DNA of 64,000 nt. Source: Aureimonas phyllosphaerae. Lineage in GTDB: Bacteria > Pseudomonadota > Alphaproteobacteria > Rhizobiales > Rhizobiaceae. The position numbers were made by a program, and so were the translations under genes. The notes under the pieces are model-generated. The model was given only the letters and a program-made list of their open reading frames with translations, searched no databases and was not told the origin of the DNA. Every line of letters begins with the position of its first letter. The first letter of the stretch is position 1. This document shows, in pieces, positions 22,889 to 31,467 of the stretch. The DNA lies in assembly GCF_900113065.1 (NCBI RefSeq), contig NZ_FOOA01000013.1, positions 49,361 through 113,360 on the forward strand, written 5' to 3'.

Positions 22889-23215
22889 ATGCATACGAAG
22901 CAAAAGCGCAGATCGCGTCTGTCCCAGCTGATCGTCCCCGCTATTACCCTGCCGTGCCTCGCCTACTTCGTATTCCACGCGCAGAGCGGACGTTACGGAA
23001 CGGAAGCCAGTGTCGTTCTGAAGGAGGAACTGGCCCGCAAGCAGGCGGTCTACGTGGAAATCGTCGACACCCGGGAAGCGCTGGAGACCCGGGTTCGTCT
23101 TCTCAGCGACGGCACGCTCGAACGCGACATGATCGACGAACGTGCCCGACGCTCCCTGAACCTGTCGAACGGGGACGAAGTGACGATCCTCCTCAAAACA
23201 GGCGTCGAAGATTAA
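22889..23215 (+). CDS. ftsB: Septum formation initiator FtsB/DivIC-type protein
   Basis: A 108-aa bitopic division protein of the FtsB/DivIC family. It has a basic N-terminus, one membrane segment at about residues 14-30 (LIVPAITLPCLAYFVFHA), then a periplasmic coiled coil (about 38-75, LKEELARKQAVYVEIVDTRE) and LERDMIDERARRSLNLSNGDE, the conserved DE-AR segment of alphaproteobacterial members. ATG 22889 is used. The position between eno and pdhA is the conserved one in Hyphomicrobiales. The stop codon overlaps an inverted repeat at 23212-23230. Confidence 0.88.
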   Translation: MHTKQKRRSRLSQLIVPAITLPCLAYFVFHAQSGRYGTEASVVLKEELARKQAVYVEIVDTREALETRVRLLSDGTLERDMIDERARRSLNLSNGDEVTILLKTGVED

Positions 23216-23230
23216 CTCGTAACGAGTTAA
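23212..23230. promoter_or_regulatory. Candidate operator 1 before pdhA (TTAAC-N9-GTTAA, perfect dyad)
   Basis: TTAACTCGT-A-ACGAGTTAA is a perfect 9-bp inverted repeat around a single centre base at 23221. It overlaps the ftsB stop. A second copy of the outer motif lies 39 bp downstream. No U-tract follows, so it looks like a protein-binding dyad, not a terminator. The regulator is unknown. Confidence 0.55.
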
Positions 23231-23250
23231 TTGAAACGCCGCGGCGCGAA

Positions 23251-23269
23251 TTAACGTCACGCCGGTTAA
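23251..23269. promoter_or_regulatory. Candidate operator 2 before pdhA (TTAAC-N9-GTTAA)
   Basis: TTAAC (23251-23255), nine bases, GTTAA (23265-23269): same half-sites and same spacing as the dyad at 23212-23230, but with an imperfect interior. The centres (23221 and 23260) are 39 bp apart, close to four helical turns. It lies 94 bp before the pdhA start. Shared half-sites with different interiors suggest a binding motif. Confidence 0.5.
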
Positions 23270-23362
23270 GGAGCGGGCCGCGTCTTGCGTGCCTGCATCT
23301 TGTCCATATACTTGCCCAAAACTTGCCCGCCGGACTCGGGGCGTCAAGGGATGGGAGTCGAA

Positions 23363-24454
23363 ATGGCCGCACTCAAGAAATCAGGGATCGGCGGCGACGG
23401 CGAAGCGAAGGCTCCCGGCGCTGGCGAGATCGAGAAGACGCTGAAGCAGTACACCGCGCCAGCGCCCGTCGACTTCACCAAGGACGAGGACGTTCGCGCG
23501 TATCGCGACATGCTTCTGATCCGCCGCTTCGAGGAGAAGGCCGGTCAGCTGTACGGCATGGGCTTCATCGGCGGTTTCTGCCATCTCTACATCGGCCAAG
23601 AGGCCGTGGTCGTCGGCATGCAGATGTCGATGAAGGAGGGCGACCAGGTCATCACCGGTTACCGCGACCACGGTCACATGCTGGCCACCGGCATGGAATC
23701 GCGCGGCGTCATGGCCGAGCTCACGGGTCGCCGCTCCGGCTACTCGAAGGGCAAGGGCGGCTCGATGCATATGTTCTCGAAGGAGAAGCACTTCTACGGC
23801 GGCCACGGCATCGTCGGAGCGCAGGTTTCTCTCGGAACGGGTCTCGCCTTCGCCAACCGCTACCGCGGCAACGATTCGGTCGCGATCGCCTATTTCGGCG
23901 ACGGCGCGGCCAACCAGGGCCAGGTCTACGAGAGCTTCAACATGGCCTCGCTCTGGAAGCTCCCGGTCATCTACGTGATCGAGAACAACCGCTACGCGAT
24001 GGGCACGTCCGTCAACCGCGCTTCGGCCGAGACAAACTTCGCGCACCGCGGCCTGTCGTTCAAGATCCCGGGCATTCAGGTCGACGGCATGGACGTGCGC
24101 GCGGTGAAGGCGGCGGGCGACCTCGCCATCCAGCATTGCCGCAGCGGCGAGGGTCCGATGATCCTCGAGATGCTGACCTACCGCTATCGCGGCCACTCGA
24201 TGTCGGATCCCGCGAAGTACCGCACCCGCGACGAGGTGCAGAAGATGCGTGCCGAATCCGATCCAATCGAGCAGGTCCGTCAGCGCCTGATGGAGGCGCA
24301 CAACGCGTCCGAGGACGATCTGAAGGCCGTCGATCGCGAAGTGCGCGACATCGTGGCCGACGCTGCCGAGTTCGCCCAGAACGATCCCGAGCCGGATGTC
24401 TCGGAACTGTGGACCGACATCTATGCGGACGCCGTTCCGCAGGCTTCGAAGTAA
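23363..24454 (+). CDS. pdhA: Pyruvate dehydrogenase E1 component, alpha subunit
   Basis: E1-alpha of the pyruvate dehydrogenase complex; with PdhB it decarboxylates pyruvate using thiamine diphosphate. The 363-aa product has GFCHLYIGQEAVVVGM, TGYRDHGHML, KGGSMHMF and the ThDP motif GDGAANQGQVYESFNMASLW ending IENN. YRYRGHSMSDPAKYRTRDE is the phosphorylation-loop region of the family. ATG 23363 is chosen because GGGAG lies 9 nt upstream; ATG 23351 is an alternative with its G-run too close. pdhB follows after 12 nt. Confidence 0.97.
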   Translation: MAALKKSGIGGDGEAKAPGAGEIEKTLKQYTAPAPVDFTKDEDVRAYRDMLLIRRFEEKAGQLYGMGFIGGFCHLYIGQEAVVVGMQMSMKEGDQVITGYRDHGHMLATGMESRGVMAELTGRRSGYSKGKGGSMHMFSKEKHFYGGHGIVGAQVSLGTGLAFANRYRGNDSVAIAYFGDGAANQGQVYESFNMASLWKLPVIYVIENNRYAMGTSVNRASAETNFAHRGLSFKIPGIQVDGMDVRAVKAAGDLAIQHCRSGEGPMILEMLTYRYRGHSMSDPAKYRTRDEVQKMRAESDPIEQVRQRLMEAHNASEDDLKAVDREVRDIVADAAEFAQNDPEPDVSELWTDIYADAVPQASK

Positions 24455-24466
24455 GGGGAGGGGCGC

Positions 24467-25885
24467 ATGCCGACCGAAATCCTGATGCCCGCCCTGTCTC
24501 CGACGATGGAGGAAGGCACCCTTTCGAAGTGGGTCAAGCAGGAAGGCGACAGCGTCGCCCCCGGTGACGTGATCGCCGAGATCGAGACCGACAAGGCGAC
24601 CATGGAGGTCGAGGCCATCGACGAGGGCAAGATCGGGAAGATCCTGATCGCGGCCGGAACCGAGGGCGTAAAGGTCAACACCCCGATCGCGATCCTCCTG
24701 GCTGACGGCGAGAGCGCCGACGACGCCGTGGCGTCCGCGCCGAAGGCCGCACCGGCCGCCGAAGCCGCGCCCGCAGAGGCGAAGCCGGAATCGTCCGATG
24801 GCGACAAGTCGAAGCCAGCTCCCGTGCCCGCGCAGGGCATGTCGCACCCCGAGCCCGAGGATGTCGACGGCGAGTTCGCCGAGGAAATCCCGGCCGGCAC
24901 CAAGATGGTGACGAAGACCGTGCGCGAAGCGCTCCGCGAGGCGATGGCCGAGGAGATGCGCCGCGACGACACCGTCTTCCTGATGGGTGAAGAGGTCGCC
25001 GAGTATCAGGGCGCCTATAAGATCAGCCAAGGCCTTCTCGACGAGTTCGGCGCGCGCCGCATCGTCGACACGCCGATCACCGAGCACGGCTTCGCCGGCA
25101 TGGGCGTCGGCGCGGCGTTCGCCGGCCTGAAGCCGATCGTCGAGTTCATGACGTTCAACTTCGCCATGCAGGCGATCGACCAGATCATCAATTCGGCGGC
25201 CAAGACGCTCTACATGGCGGGCGGCCAGATGGGATGCCCGATCGTCTTCCGCGGCCCGAACGGCGCGGCGGCGCGCGTCGCGGCGCAGCACAGCCAGGAC
25301 TACGCCGCCTGGTACAGCCAGATTCCGGGTCTCAAGGTCATCCAGCCCTACTCGGCGGCCGATGCCAAGGGTCTGATGAAGTCGGCGATCCGCGATCCCA
25401 ACCCGATCGTCTTCCTCGAGAACGAGATCCTTTACGGTCACTCGTTCGAGGTGCCCGATACCGACGACTGGACCGTTCCGATCGGCAAGGCCCGCGTTCA
25501 CCGCAAGGGCAAGGACGTCACGATCGTCTCCTTCGGCATCGGCATGACCTATGCCGTCGCGGCGGCCGAACAACTGGCCAAGGAAGGCATCGACGCCGAG
25601 GTCATCGACCTTCGCACAATCCGTCCGATGGATATCGATGCGATCGTCCGCTCGGTGAAGAAGACCAACCGCTGCGTCACGGTCGAGGAAGGCTGGCCGC
25701 AGGGGTCGGTTGGCTCGCACATCGCCTCGGAACTGATGGTGCGTGCGTTCGATCATCTCGACGCGCCCGTGCTCAAGGTCTGCGGCAAGGACGTGCCGAT
25801 GCCGTACGCGGCAAACCTTGAGAAGCTCGCGCTGCCGTCGGCCAAGGAAGTCGTCGAGGCGGTGAAGGCCGTCTGCTACCGCTGA
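24467..25885 (+). CDS. pdhB: Pyruvate dehydrogenase E1 component, beta subunit, with N-terminal lipoyl domain
   Basis: E1-beta fused to a lipoyl domain, an architecture typical of alphaproteobacteria. The 472-aa product begins with a lipoyl domain (residues 1-78; lipoyl Lys K43 in [11 protein letters not shown]), then an Ala/Pro-rich linker (~84-125), then the transketolase-type E1-beta domain (~145-472: [51 protein letters not shown]). The lipoyl domain is nearly identical in its first 50 residues to that of PdhC, so both could be lipoylated by LipA, encoded at 30046. GAGG precedes the ATG. A 215-nt gap with hairpins separates it from pdhC. Confidence 0.98.
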   Translation: MPTEILMPALSPTMEEGTLSKWVKQEGDSVAPGDVIAEIETDKATMEVEAIDEGKIGKILIAAGTEGVKVNTPIAILLADGESADDAVASAPKAAPAAEAAPAEAKPESSDGDKSKPAPVPAQGMSHPEPEDVDGEFAEEIPAGTKMVTKTVREALREAMAEEMRRDDTVFLMGEEVAEYQGAYKISQGLLDEFGARRIVDTPITEHGFAGMGVGAAFAGLKPIVEFMTFNFAMQAIDQIINSAAKTLYMAGGQMGCPIVFRGPNGAAARVAAQHSQDYAAWYSQIPGLKVIQPYSAADAKGLMKSAIRDPNPIVFLENEILYGHSFEVPDTDDWTVPIGKARVHRKGKDVTIVSFGIGMTYAVAAAEQLAKEGIDAEVIDLRTIRPMDIDAIVRSVKKTNRCVTVEEGWPQGSVGSHIASELMVRAFDHLDAPVLKVCGKDVPMPYAANLEKLALPSAKEVVEAVKAVCYR

Positions 25886-25930
25886 GGCGGTCGGTGCCCG
25901 GTGCCGCGGGTGCCGGGCTTCCCACCCATC

Positions 25931-25953
25931 GGGACGGACCCGTTGCCCGTCCC
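25931..25953. promoter_or_regulatory. Hairpin in the pdhB-pdhC spacer
   Basis: GGGACGG (25931-25937) pairs with CCGTCCC (25947-25953) across a 9-nt loop. A second possible stem, GCCCGG with CCGGGC, lies just upstream. Neither has a U-tract. The 215-nt spacer is unusually long for this operon and could hold a processing site or internal promoter; I see no clear promoter hexamers. Confidence 0.4.
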
Positions 25954-26100
25954 CTCTGCCGCGCTGCGGCATACATGGCCGCTTGACGTGGCAGCCGCAC
26001 AGGCAACCTTGATGCCGGCCGTACGCCCGCTCGCGCAGTGGGTCATGGCGCCGAGACCTATCGATGCCCGTCGAATGGGCGACTGAGGAGACGTTCGCCG

Positions 26101-27507
26101 ATGCCGATCAACGTCACGATGCCGGCCCTCTCGCCGACGATGGAAGAGGGCAACCTCGCGAAGTGGCTTGTGAAGGAGGGCGACAAGGTCTCCTCCGGCG
26201 ACGTCATCGCGGAGATCGAGACCGACAAGGCCACGATGGAAGTCGAGGCGGTCGACGAGGGTACGGTCGCCAAGATCGTGGTGCCGGCGGGTACCGAAGG
26301 TGTGAAGGTCAACGCGGTCATCGCGATCCTTGCGGCCGAGGGCGAAGATGCCTCGGCGACCGCCTCGGGCGGGCAGAACGCCGCGGCCTCCGGTTCGCCT
26401 GCGGCCGATGCCGCCGTGAAGGGCTCGACGGACGAGGCCAAGGATGCCGACAAGCGCGGCTACGAGCGCGCGGCCGAGACCGCTTCGGCGAGCGAGGGCG
26501 GATCGTCTGCCAAATCGCCCGGCGGTTCGGGGGCAACGCAGGGCGGCCGCGTGTTCGCGTCGCCGCTGGCCCGGCGTCTGGCCAAGGAGCAGGGTGTCGA
26601 ACTGTCCTCCGTGCAGGGCAGCGGTCCGCACGGCCGGATCGTGAAGGCCGATATCGAGAGCGCGGCCAAGGGAGGCGCCCAGAAGCCGGCATCCGCACAG
26701 ACCGCATCGGCTCCCAGCGCCGCAGCGCCGGCACCCGCTCCGGCCGCACCGAAGCCGGCGAACGACGATGCGATCCTCAAGCTCTTTGCCGAGGGCTCCT
26801 ACGAGAAGATCCCGCACGACGGGATGCGCAAGACCATCGCCAAGCGGCTGGTGGAATCGAAGCAGACCGTGCCGCACTTTTACCTGTCGGTGGACTGTGA
26901 GCTCGACGCACTCCTGGCGCTGCGCAAGCAGCTGAACGGCGCGGCGCCGAACGTGAAGACCGACGCTGGCGAGCGCCCGGCCTACAAGCTTTCGGTCAAC
27001 GACATGGTGATCAAGGCGATGGCCTGCGCGCTCGTCGCCGTGCCGGACGCCAACGTCTCTTGGACCGAGAGCGCCATGCTCAAGCACCGCAATGCTGACG
27101 TCGGTGTCGCCGTGTCGATCGAGGGCGGCCTGATCACTCCGATCATCCGCAAGGCCGACGAAAAGACGCTGTCGACCATCTCCAACGAGATGAAGGACCT
27201 CGCCAAGCGTGCTCGTGCCCGCAAGCTGAAGCCCGAGGAGTATCAGGGCGGCACGACCGCCGTGTCGAACCTCGGTATGTTCGGCATCAAGGACTTCTCC
27301 GCGGTGATCAATCCGCCGCATGCGACGATCCTTGCGGTCGGCGCGGGCGAGGAGCGGGCGGTCGTCAAGAACGGCGCAGTGACGGTTGCCAACGTCATGA
27401 CCGTAACGCTCTCGACCGACCATCGTGCGGTGGACGGCGCGCTCGGAGCCGAGCTCATCTCGGCCTTCAAGCGCTTCATCGAGAACCCGATGAGCATGCT
27501 CGTCTGA
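26101..27507 (+). CDS. pdhC: Pyruvate dehydrogenase E2 component (dihydrolipoyl acetyltransferase)
   Basis: E2 core of the pyruvate dehydrogenase complex; it transfers acetyl from lipoamide to CoA. The 468-aa product has one lipoyl domain (1-78, K43 in [11 protein letters not shown]), an Ala/Ser/Gly linker, the E1/E3-binding domain (~150-186, [20 protein letters not shown] then [14 protein letters not shown]) and a catalytic domain (~235-468) ending with H441 and D445 in [19 protein letters not shown] 26101 follows GAGGAG 10 nt upstream; the in-frame extension to 26038 is basic, lacks a ribosome site and is rejected. Together with PdhB the complex carries two lipoyl domains per E1-beta/E2 pair. 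Confidence 0.97.
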   Translation: MPINVTMPALSPTMEEGNLAKWLVKEGDKVSSGDVIAEIETDKATMEVEAVDEGTVAKIVVPAGTEGVKVNAVIAILAAEGEDASATASGGQNAAASGSPAADAAVKGSTDEAKDADKRGYERAAETASASEGGSSAKSPGGSGATQGGRVFASPLARRLAKEQGVELSSVQGSGPHGRIVKADIESAAKGGAQKPASAQTASAPSAAAPAPAPAAPKPANDDAILKLFAEGSYEKIPHDGMRKTIAKRLVESKQTVPHFYLSVDCELDALLALRKQLNGAAPNVKTDAGERPAYKLSVNDMVIKAMACALVAVPDANVSWTESAMLKHRNADVGVAVSIEGGLITPIIRKADEKTLSTISNEMKDLAKRARARKLKPEEYQGGTTAVSNLGMFGIKDFSAVINPPHATILAVGAGEERAVVKNGAVTVANVMTVTLSTDHRAVDGALGAELISAFKRFIENPMSMLV

Positions 27508-27529
27508 GCGCGCCTCGGGAGACACGCCC

Positions 27530-28165
27530 GTGAAGACCGTTCTCTGCTATGGCGACAGCCTGACCTGGGGCTACGACGCGGCCGGTGCCGGCCGTCATCG
27601 GTTCGAGGACCGGTGGCCGAGCGTCGTCGGCGCGCGGCTAGGCGATGCGGTTCGCGTCATCGCCGAGGGACTGAACGGACGCACGACGGCCTATGACGAC
27701 CACCTGGCGCCGGCGGACCGGAATGGCGCCCGCATCCTGCCGACCGTCCTTGCGACGCACGAGCCGGTCGACATCCTCGTGATCGCGCTCGGCTCGAACG
27801 ATCTGAAGAAGCACACGGGCGGCGGCCGTGCAGCAGAGGCCGCGTTCGGTATCGGACGACTGGTCGAGGTCGCCCGCAGCTTTCCGTCCTCGTTCGGCTT
27901 CCGGGTCCGGGAGATCGTTCTGGTCTCGCCGCCAACGCTGGTCGCGACGCCGGATGCCGACTTCGACGCGATGTTTGGACATGCGATCGACGAATCGCGC
28001 CGGTTTAAGGACGCCTACGCCCGCGTCGCATCTGCGACCGGGTGCCATCACGTCGCCGCATCCGATCATTGCGTCGCCACTCCGCTCGACGGGGTGCATC
28101 TGGACGCTGCAAACACCCGAGCGCTTGGCGAGGCGATCGCGCAAACCCTCACATCGCTGCTCTAG
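27530..28165 (+). CDS. SGNH/GDSL-family hydrolase (esterase/lipase-like)
   Basis: A 211-aa SGNH hydrolase. Block I is GDSLTWG with nucleophile S10, block III is GSND with N90, and block V is DGVHLD with D187 and H190, so the catalytic set is complete. No signal peptide is seen, implying a cytoplasmic enzyme, similar to arylesterase or acyl-thioesterase members of the family. The substrate is unknown. The start is GTG at 27530 with CGGGAGA upstream. It lies 22 nt after pdhC and 27 nt before lpd, so it is almost certainly co-transcribed with the PDH genes, though it has no known part in the complex. Confidence 0.87.
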   Translation: MKTVLCYGDSLTWGYDAAGAGRHRFEDRWPSVVGARLGDAVRVIAEGLNGRTTAYDDHLAPADRNGARILPTVLATHEPVDILVIALGSNDLKKHTGGGRAAEAAFGIGRLVEVARSFPSSFGFRVREIVLVSPPTLVATPDADFDAMFGHAIDESRRFKDAYARVASATGCHHVAASDHCVATPLDGVHLDAANTRALGEAIAQTLTSLL

Positions 28166-28192
28166 CGCCAATCTTTTCGACGGAGAACCACG

Positions 28193-29644
28193 ATGGCCGA
28201 TACCTATGACATCCTGATCATCGGCGGTGGGCCGGGCGGCTACGTGGCGGCGATCCGTGCCGCGCAGCTGGGCTTCAAGACGGCCGTGGTCGAGCGCGAG
28301 CATCTTGGTGGCATCTGCCTCAACTGGGGCTGCATCCCAACCAAGGCGCTGCTGCGCTCGGCCGAGGTGTTCCATTACGCCGAGCATGGCGACAACTACG
28401 GCCTGAAGATCCAGAAGCCCGATTTCGACATCGCGGCGGTGGTGAAGCGTTCTCGCGGCGTGTCCGCTCAGCTGAACGGCGGCGTCGCCGGATTGATGAA
28501 GAAGAACAAGATCGACGTGATCTGGGGCCAGGCCAAGCTCATGAAGGCCGGCAAGGGTGGCCCGGTCGAGGTCGAGGTCGGAGAGCCGACGAAGCCGGCT
28601 GTTCAGCCGCAGAACCCGGTGCCGAAGGGCGTCCTCGGGCATGGGACCTACAAAGCCAAGCACGTGATCGTCGCGACCGGCGCCCGGCCGCGCGTCCTGC
28701 CGGGCATCGAAGCCGACGGCGAGCGCATCTGGACCTATTTCGAGGCAATGAAGCCGCAGGCGATGCCCAAGTCCCTGATCGTCATGGGCTCAGGCGCGAT
28801 CGGCATCGAGTTCGCCTCCTTCTACCGCACCATGGGTGCCGACGTGACGGTGGTGGAGCTGCTCCCACAGATCCTGCCAGTCGAGGATGCCGAGATTGCG
28901 GCGGTCGCACGCAAGCAGTTCGAAAAGCAGGGGATGAAGATCCTTTCGGACGCGAAAGTGGCGAAGGTCGCCAAGACCGCGGACGGCGTGGAGGTCACGG
29001 TGGAGCAGGGCGGCAAGAGCCAGGTCCTGAAGGCCGAGAAGCTGATCTCGGCGGTCGGCGTGCAGGGCAACACGGAAGGGCTCAACCTTGAGGGCGTCGG
29101 CGTCACCGTCGAGCGCGGCCTTGTCAAGACCGACCCCTACGGCCGAACCAATGTCGAAGGCGTCTATGCGATCGGTGACGTCGCCGGTGCCCCGATGCTC
29201 GCCCACAAGGCCGAGCACGAGGGCACGATCTGCATCGAGAAGATCAAGGGCATGGACGCGCATCCGATGAAGCGCACCCAGATTCCCGGCTGCACGTACT
29301 GCCAGCCGCAGATCGCCTCGGTGGGCCTGACGGAGGCGAAGGCGAAGGAGGAGGGACGCGAGGTCAAGGTCGGTCGGTTCCGCTTTCTCGCCAACGGCAA
29401 GGCGATCGCGCTCGGTGAGCCGGACGGCATGGTGAAGACCGTGTTCGACGCCAAGACCGGCGAGCTTCTCGGCGCGCACATGGTGGGCGCCGAGGTGACC
29501 GAACTCATCCAGGGCTTCGTGATCGCGATGGGTCTCGAGACCACCGAGGAAGAGCTGATGCACACGGTGTTCCCACATCCGACGCTCTCGGAAATGATGC
29601 ACGAGAGCGTTCTCGATGCCTACGGAAAGGTCATCCATATGTAA
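28193..29644 (+). CDS. lpdA: Dihydrolipoyl dehydrogenase (E3)
   Basis: FAD-dependent E3 that reoxidises dihydrolipoamide and reduces NAD. The 483-aa product has the FAD site IIGGGPGGYVAAIRAAQ, redox disulfide C42/C47 in GGICLNWGCIPTKALLR, the NAD site VMGSGAIGIEFASFY, GVYAIGDVAG and the interface His-Glu motif in TVFPHPTLSEMMHES. A roughly 20-residue insert after residue ~120 (KAGKGGPVEVEV followed by a Pro-rich stretch) is found in the PDH-linked alphaproteobacterial form. It closes the pdh operon and precedes lipA by about 400 nt. Confidence 0.97.
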   Translation: MADTYDILIIGGGPGGYVAAIRAAQLGFKTAVVEREHLGGICLNWGCIPTKALLRSAEVFHYAEHGDNYGLKIQKPDFDIAAVVKRSRGVSAQLNGGVAGLMKKNKIDVIWGQAKLMKAGKGGPVEVEVGEPTKPAVQPQNPVPKGVLGHGTYKAKHVIVATGARPRVLPGIEADGERIWTYFEAMKPQAMPKSLIVMGSGAIGIEFASFYRTMGADVTVVELLPQILPVEDAEIAAVARKQFEKQGMKILSDAKVAKVAKTADGVEVTVEQGGKSQVLKAEKLISAVGVQGNTEGLNLEGVGVTVERGLVKTDPYGRTNVEGVYAIGDVAGAPMLAHKAEHEGTICIEKIKGMDAHPMKRTQIPGCTYCQPQIASVGLTEAKAKEEGREVKVGRFRFLANGKAIALGEPDGMVKTVFDAKTGELLGAHMVGAEVTELIQGFVIAMGLETTEEELMHTVFPHPTLSEMMHESVLDAYGKVIHM

Positions 29645-29739
29645 TTGCGCGAAAATTGCAGCGAGCTGCGACAAGAGGTCTTGTCCACATTTTCGCCGCA
29701 CTATCTCAACTCTCGGTATTTGTACCGTAGGAGATACGT

Positions 29740-30000
29740 ATGGGTTGGCTCGCTGCAATTATCGTTGGCGGTATCGCCGGATGGCTCGCAGAGATGGTCA
29801 TGAAGAGCAACATGGGCGTCTTCCTGAACATCATCCTCGGGATCGTCGGGGCCGTCTTCCTGAACTTCCTGTTGGGTATTCTCGGCGCTTTCGACCTTCA
29901 GGCTGGTGCGAGCTTCTCGATCCAGTACCTGATCGTCGGTTTCATCGGCGCCTGCCTGCTGATCTTTATCTTCCGGGCGGTTCGCGGTCGTCGCATCTAA
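29740..30000 (+). CDS. GlsB/YeaQ/YmgE-family small membrane protein
   Basis: An 86-aa protein of the transglycosylase-associated (GlsB/YeaQ/YmgE) family. It has three hydrophobic segments (about residues 2-18, 26-50 and 60-80) with the glycine motifs IIVGGIAGWLAEMVMK and FLNIILGIVGAV, and a basic tail RAVRGRRI. The family is widespread and often stress-induced, but its biochemical role is unknown; the transglycosylase name is historical. ATG 29740 is preceded by TAGGAGATACGT, a good ribosome site. Confidence 0.85.
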   Translation: MGWLAAIIVGGIAGWLAEMVMKSNMGVFLNIILGIVGAVFLNFLLGILGAFDLQAGASFSIQYLIVGFIGACLLIFIFRAVRGRRI

Positions 30001-30045
30001 CGCGCGCGATTGCGTGACCGTCGAACCGAGCTTAAATGACGGTCA

Positions 30046-31011
30046 ATGGTCACGATCCTCGACGCACGTAGCCCTGCCGGCGCCGCAAGGCCCCGGCATC
30101 CCGAAAAGGCGCATCGCCCTGATACGGCGGTGCTCCCCAAACCAGACTGGATCCGCGTCAAGGCGCCGGTATCGGCCGGCTACCAGGAAACGCGCGAGAT
30201 CGTGAAATCCAACCGCCTCGTCACCGTGTGTGAGGAGGCGGGTTGTCCCAACATCGGCGGGTGCTGGGAGAAGAAGCACGCAACCTTCATGATCATGGGC
30301 GGCATCTGCACGCGCGCCTGCGCGTTCTGCAACGTCGCCACCGGCCTGCCGCATGCTCTCGATAAAGACGAGCCGGCGAGCGTCGGACGTGCCGTCGCCA
30401 GCATGGGGCTTTCGCACGTCGTCATCACGTCGGTCGATCGCGACGATCTTGCCGACGGCGGGGCGCAGCATTTCGTCGAGACAATCGAGGCCATCCGCAC
30501 CGCGGCGCCGGGCACGACGATCGAAATCCTGACGCCGGACTTTCTGCGCAAGCCCGGCGCGTTGGAGAAGGTCGTGGCGGCTCGGCCGGACGTGTTCAAC
30601 CACAATCTCGAGACTGTGCCGTCGAACTATCTGACGGTTCGTCCCGGCGCGCGCTACTTCCACTCGATCCGGCTCCTGCAGCGGGTCAAGGAACTCGATC
30701 CGACGATCTTCACCAAGTCCGGCATCATGGTCGGTCTCGGAGAGGAGCGGAACGAGGTCCTGCAGCTCATGGACGACCTGCGATCCGCGGACGTCGACTT
30801 CATGACCATCGGCCAATACCTGCAGCCGACGCGCAAGCATCACCCGGTGATCCGCTACGTGACGCCCGAAGAGTTCAAGTCGTTCGAGACCGTCGGTCTC
30901 ACGAAGGGGTTCCTCGTCGTCGCTTCTAGCCCGCTGACGCGTTCGTCGCACCATGCGGGCGAGGACTTTGAGCGCCTCAAGGCGGCGCGTCTTGCGAAGG
31001 TCGCAGCCTGA
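30046..31011 (+). CDS. lipA: Lipoyl synthase
   Basis: Radical SAM enzyme that inserts two sulfurs into octanoyl-lipoyl domains. The 321-aa product has both clusters: the auxiliary CX4CX5C (C62, C67, C73 in [12 protein letters not shown]) and the radical SAM CX3CX2C (C88, C92, C95 in CTRACAFC). The C-terminal [15 protein letters not shown] holds the RSS serine that ligates the auxiliary cluster. Likely targets PdhB and PdhC are encoded just upstream. ratA follows after 3 nt. No LipB is in the window. Confidence 0.97.
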   Translation: MVTILDARSPAGAARPRHPEKAHRPDTAVLPKPDWIRVKAPVSAGYQETREIVKSNRLVTVCEEAGCPNIGGCWEKKHATFMIMGGICTRACAFCNVATGLPHALDKDEPASVGRAVASMGLSHVVITSVDRDDLADGGAQHFVETIEAIRTAAPGTTIEILTPDFLRKPGALEKVVAARPDVFNHNLETVPSNYLTVRPGARYFHSIRLLQRVKELDPTIFTKSGIMVGLGEERNEVLQLMDDLRSADVDFMTIGQYLQPTRKHHPVIRYVTPEEFKSFETVGLTKGFLVVASSPLTRSSHHAGEDFERLKAARLAKVAA

Positions 31012-31014
31012 ACG

Positions 31015-31467
31015 ATGCCGAAGTTCGAAAACGCCCGCGTCGTCCGGCACTCTCCCGACGAGATGTTCGCCCTTGTGGCCGACGTCGAGCGCTATCCGGA
31101 GTTTCTGCCACTCTGCCAGAGCCTTGTCGTTCGCTCGCGCCGCGAGCGCGACGGCAAGACGCTGCTGATCGCCGACATGACCGTCGCCTACAAGCTGATC
31201 CGCGAGACCTTCGCGTCGCAGGTTCTCTTGAAGCCGGCCGAGCGGCAGATCGACGTTAAATATGTCGACGGCCCGTTCCGCTATCTCGAGAACCGCTGGA
31301 ACTTCGAGCCCCATCCGGATGGATGCGAGGTGCGGTTCTTCATCGACTACGAGTTCAAGAGCCGCACACTCGGTCTCTTGATGGGTTCGATGTTCGATTA
31401 CGCCTTCAGGCGCTTTGCCACAGCCTTCGAAGAGCGGGCGAATAAGGTCTATCCGGCTTCGGCCTGA
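31015..31467 (+). CDS. RatA/COQ10-type START-like domain protein
   Basis: A 150-aa member of the polyketide cyclase/START superfamily, closest in pattern to the RatA/Coq10 group: HSPDEMFALVADVERYPEFLPLC near the N-terminus, then VDGPFRYLENRWNFEP and SRTLGLLMGSMFDYAFRRFATAFEERA. In mitochondria and many bacteria such proteins bind ubiquinone and aid its function; the ribosome-toxin role of E. coli RatA is not general. It lies 3 nt after lipA, the conserved position in Hyphomicrobiales. Its last 19 nt overlap the 3' end of the opposing pncC-like gene. Confidence 0.88.
   Translation: MPKFENARVVRHSPDEMFALVADVERYPEFLPLCQSLVVRSRRERDGKTLLIADMTVAYKLIRETFASQVLLKPAERQIDVKYVDGPFRYLENRWNFEPHPDGCEVRFFIDYEFKSRTLGLLMGSMFDYAFRRFATAFEERANKVYPASA

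Noticed and set aside
23381..25972. 863-codon open frame on the minus strand across pdhA-pdhB
   Set aside because: It is antisense to two certain genes, is rich in Arg/His/Asp as expected of a GC-rich shadow frame, and shows no domain.
25901..26086. 61-codon GTG-started ORF between pdhB and pdhC
   Set aside because: Proline-rich, no ribosome site, no recognisable feature; kept only as part of the spacer finding.
26038..26100. Upstream in-frame start for pdhC
   Set aside because: It adds 21 basic residues before [10 protein letters not shown], the normal lipoyl-domain start, and GAGGAG supports ATG 26101 instead.
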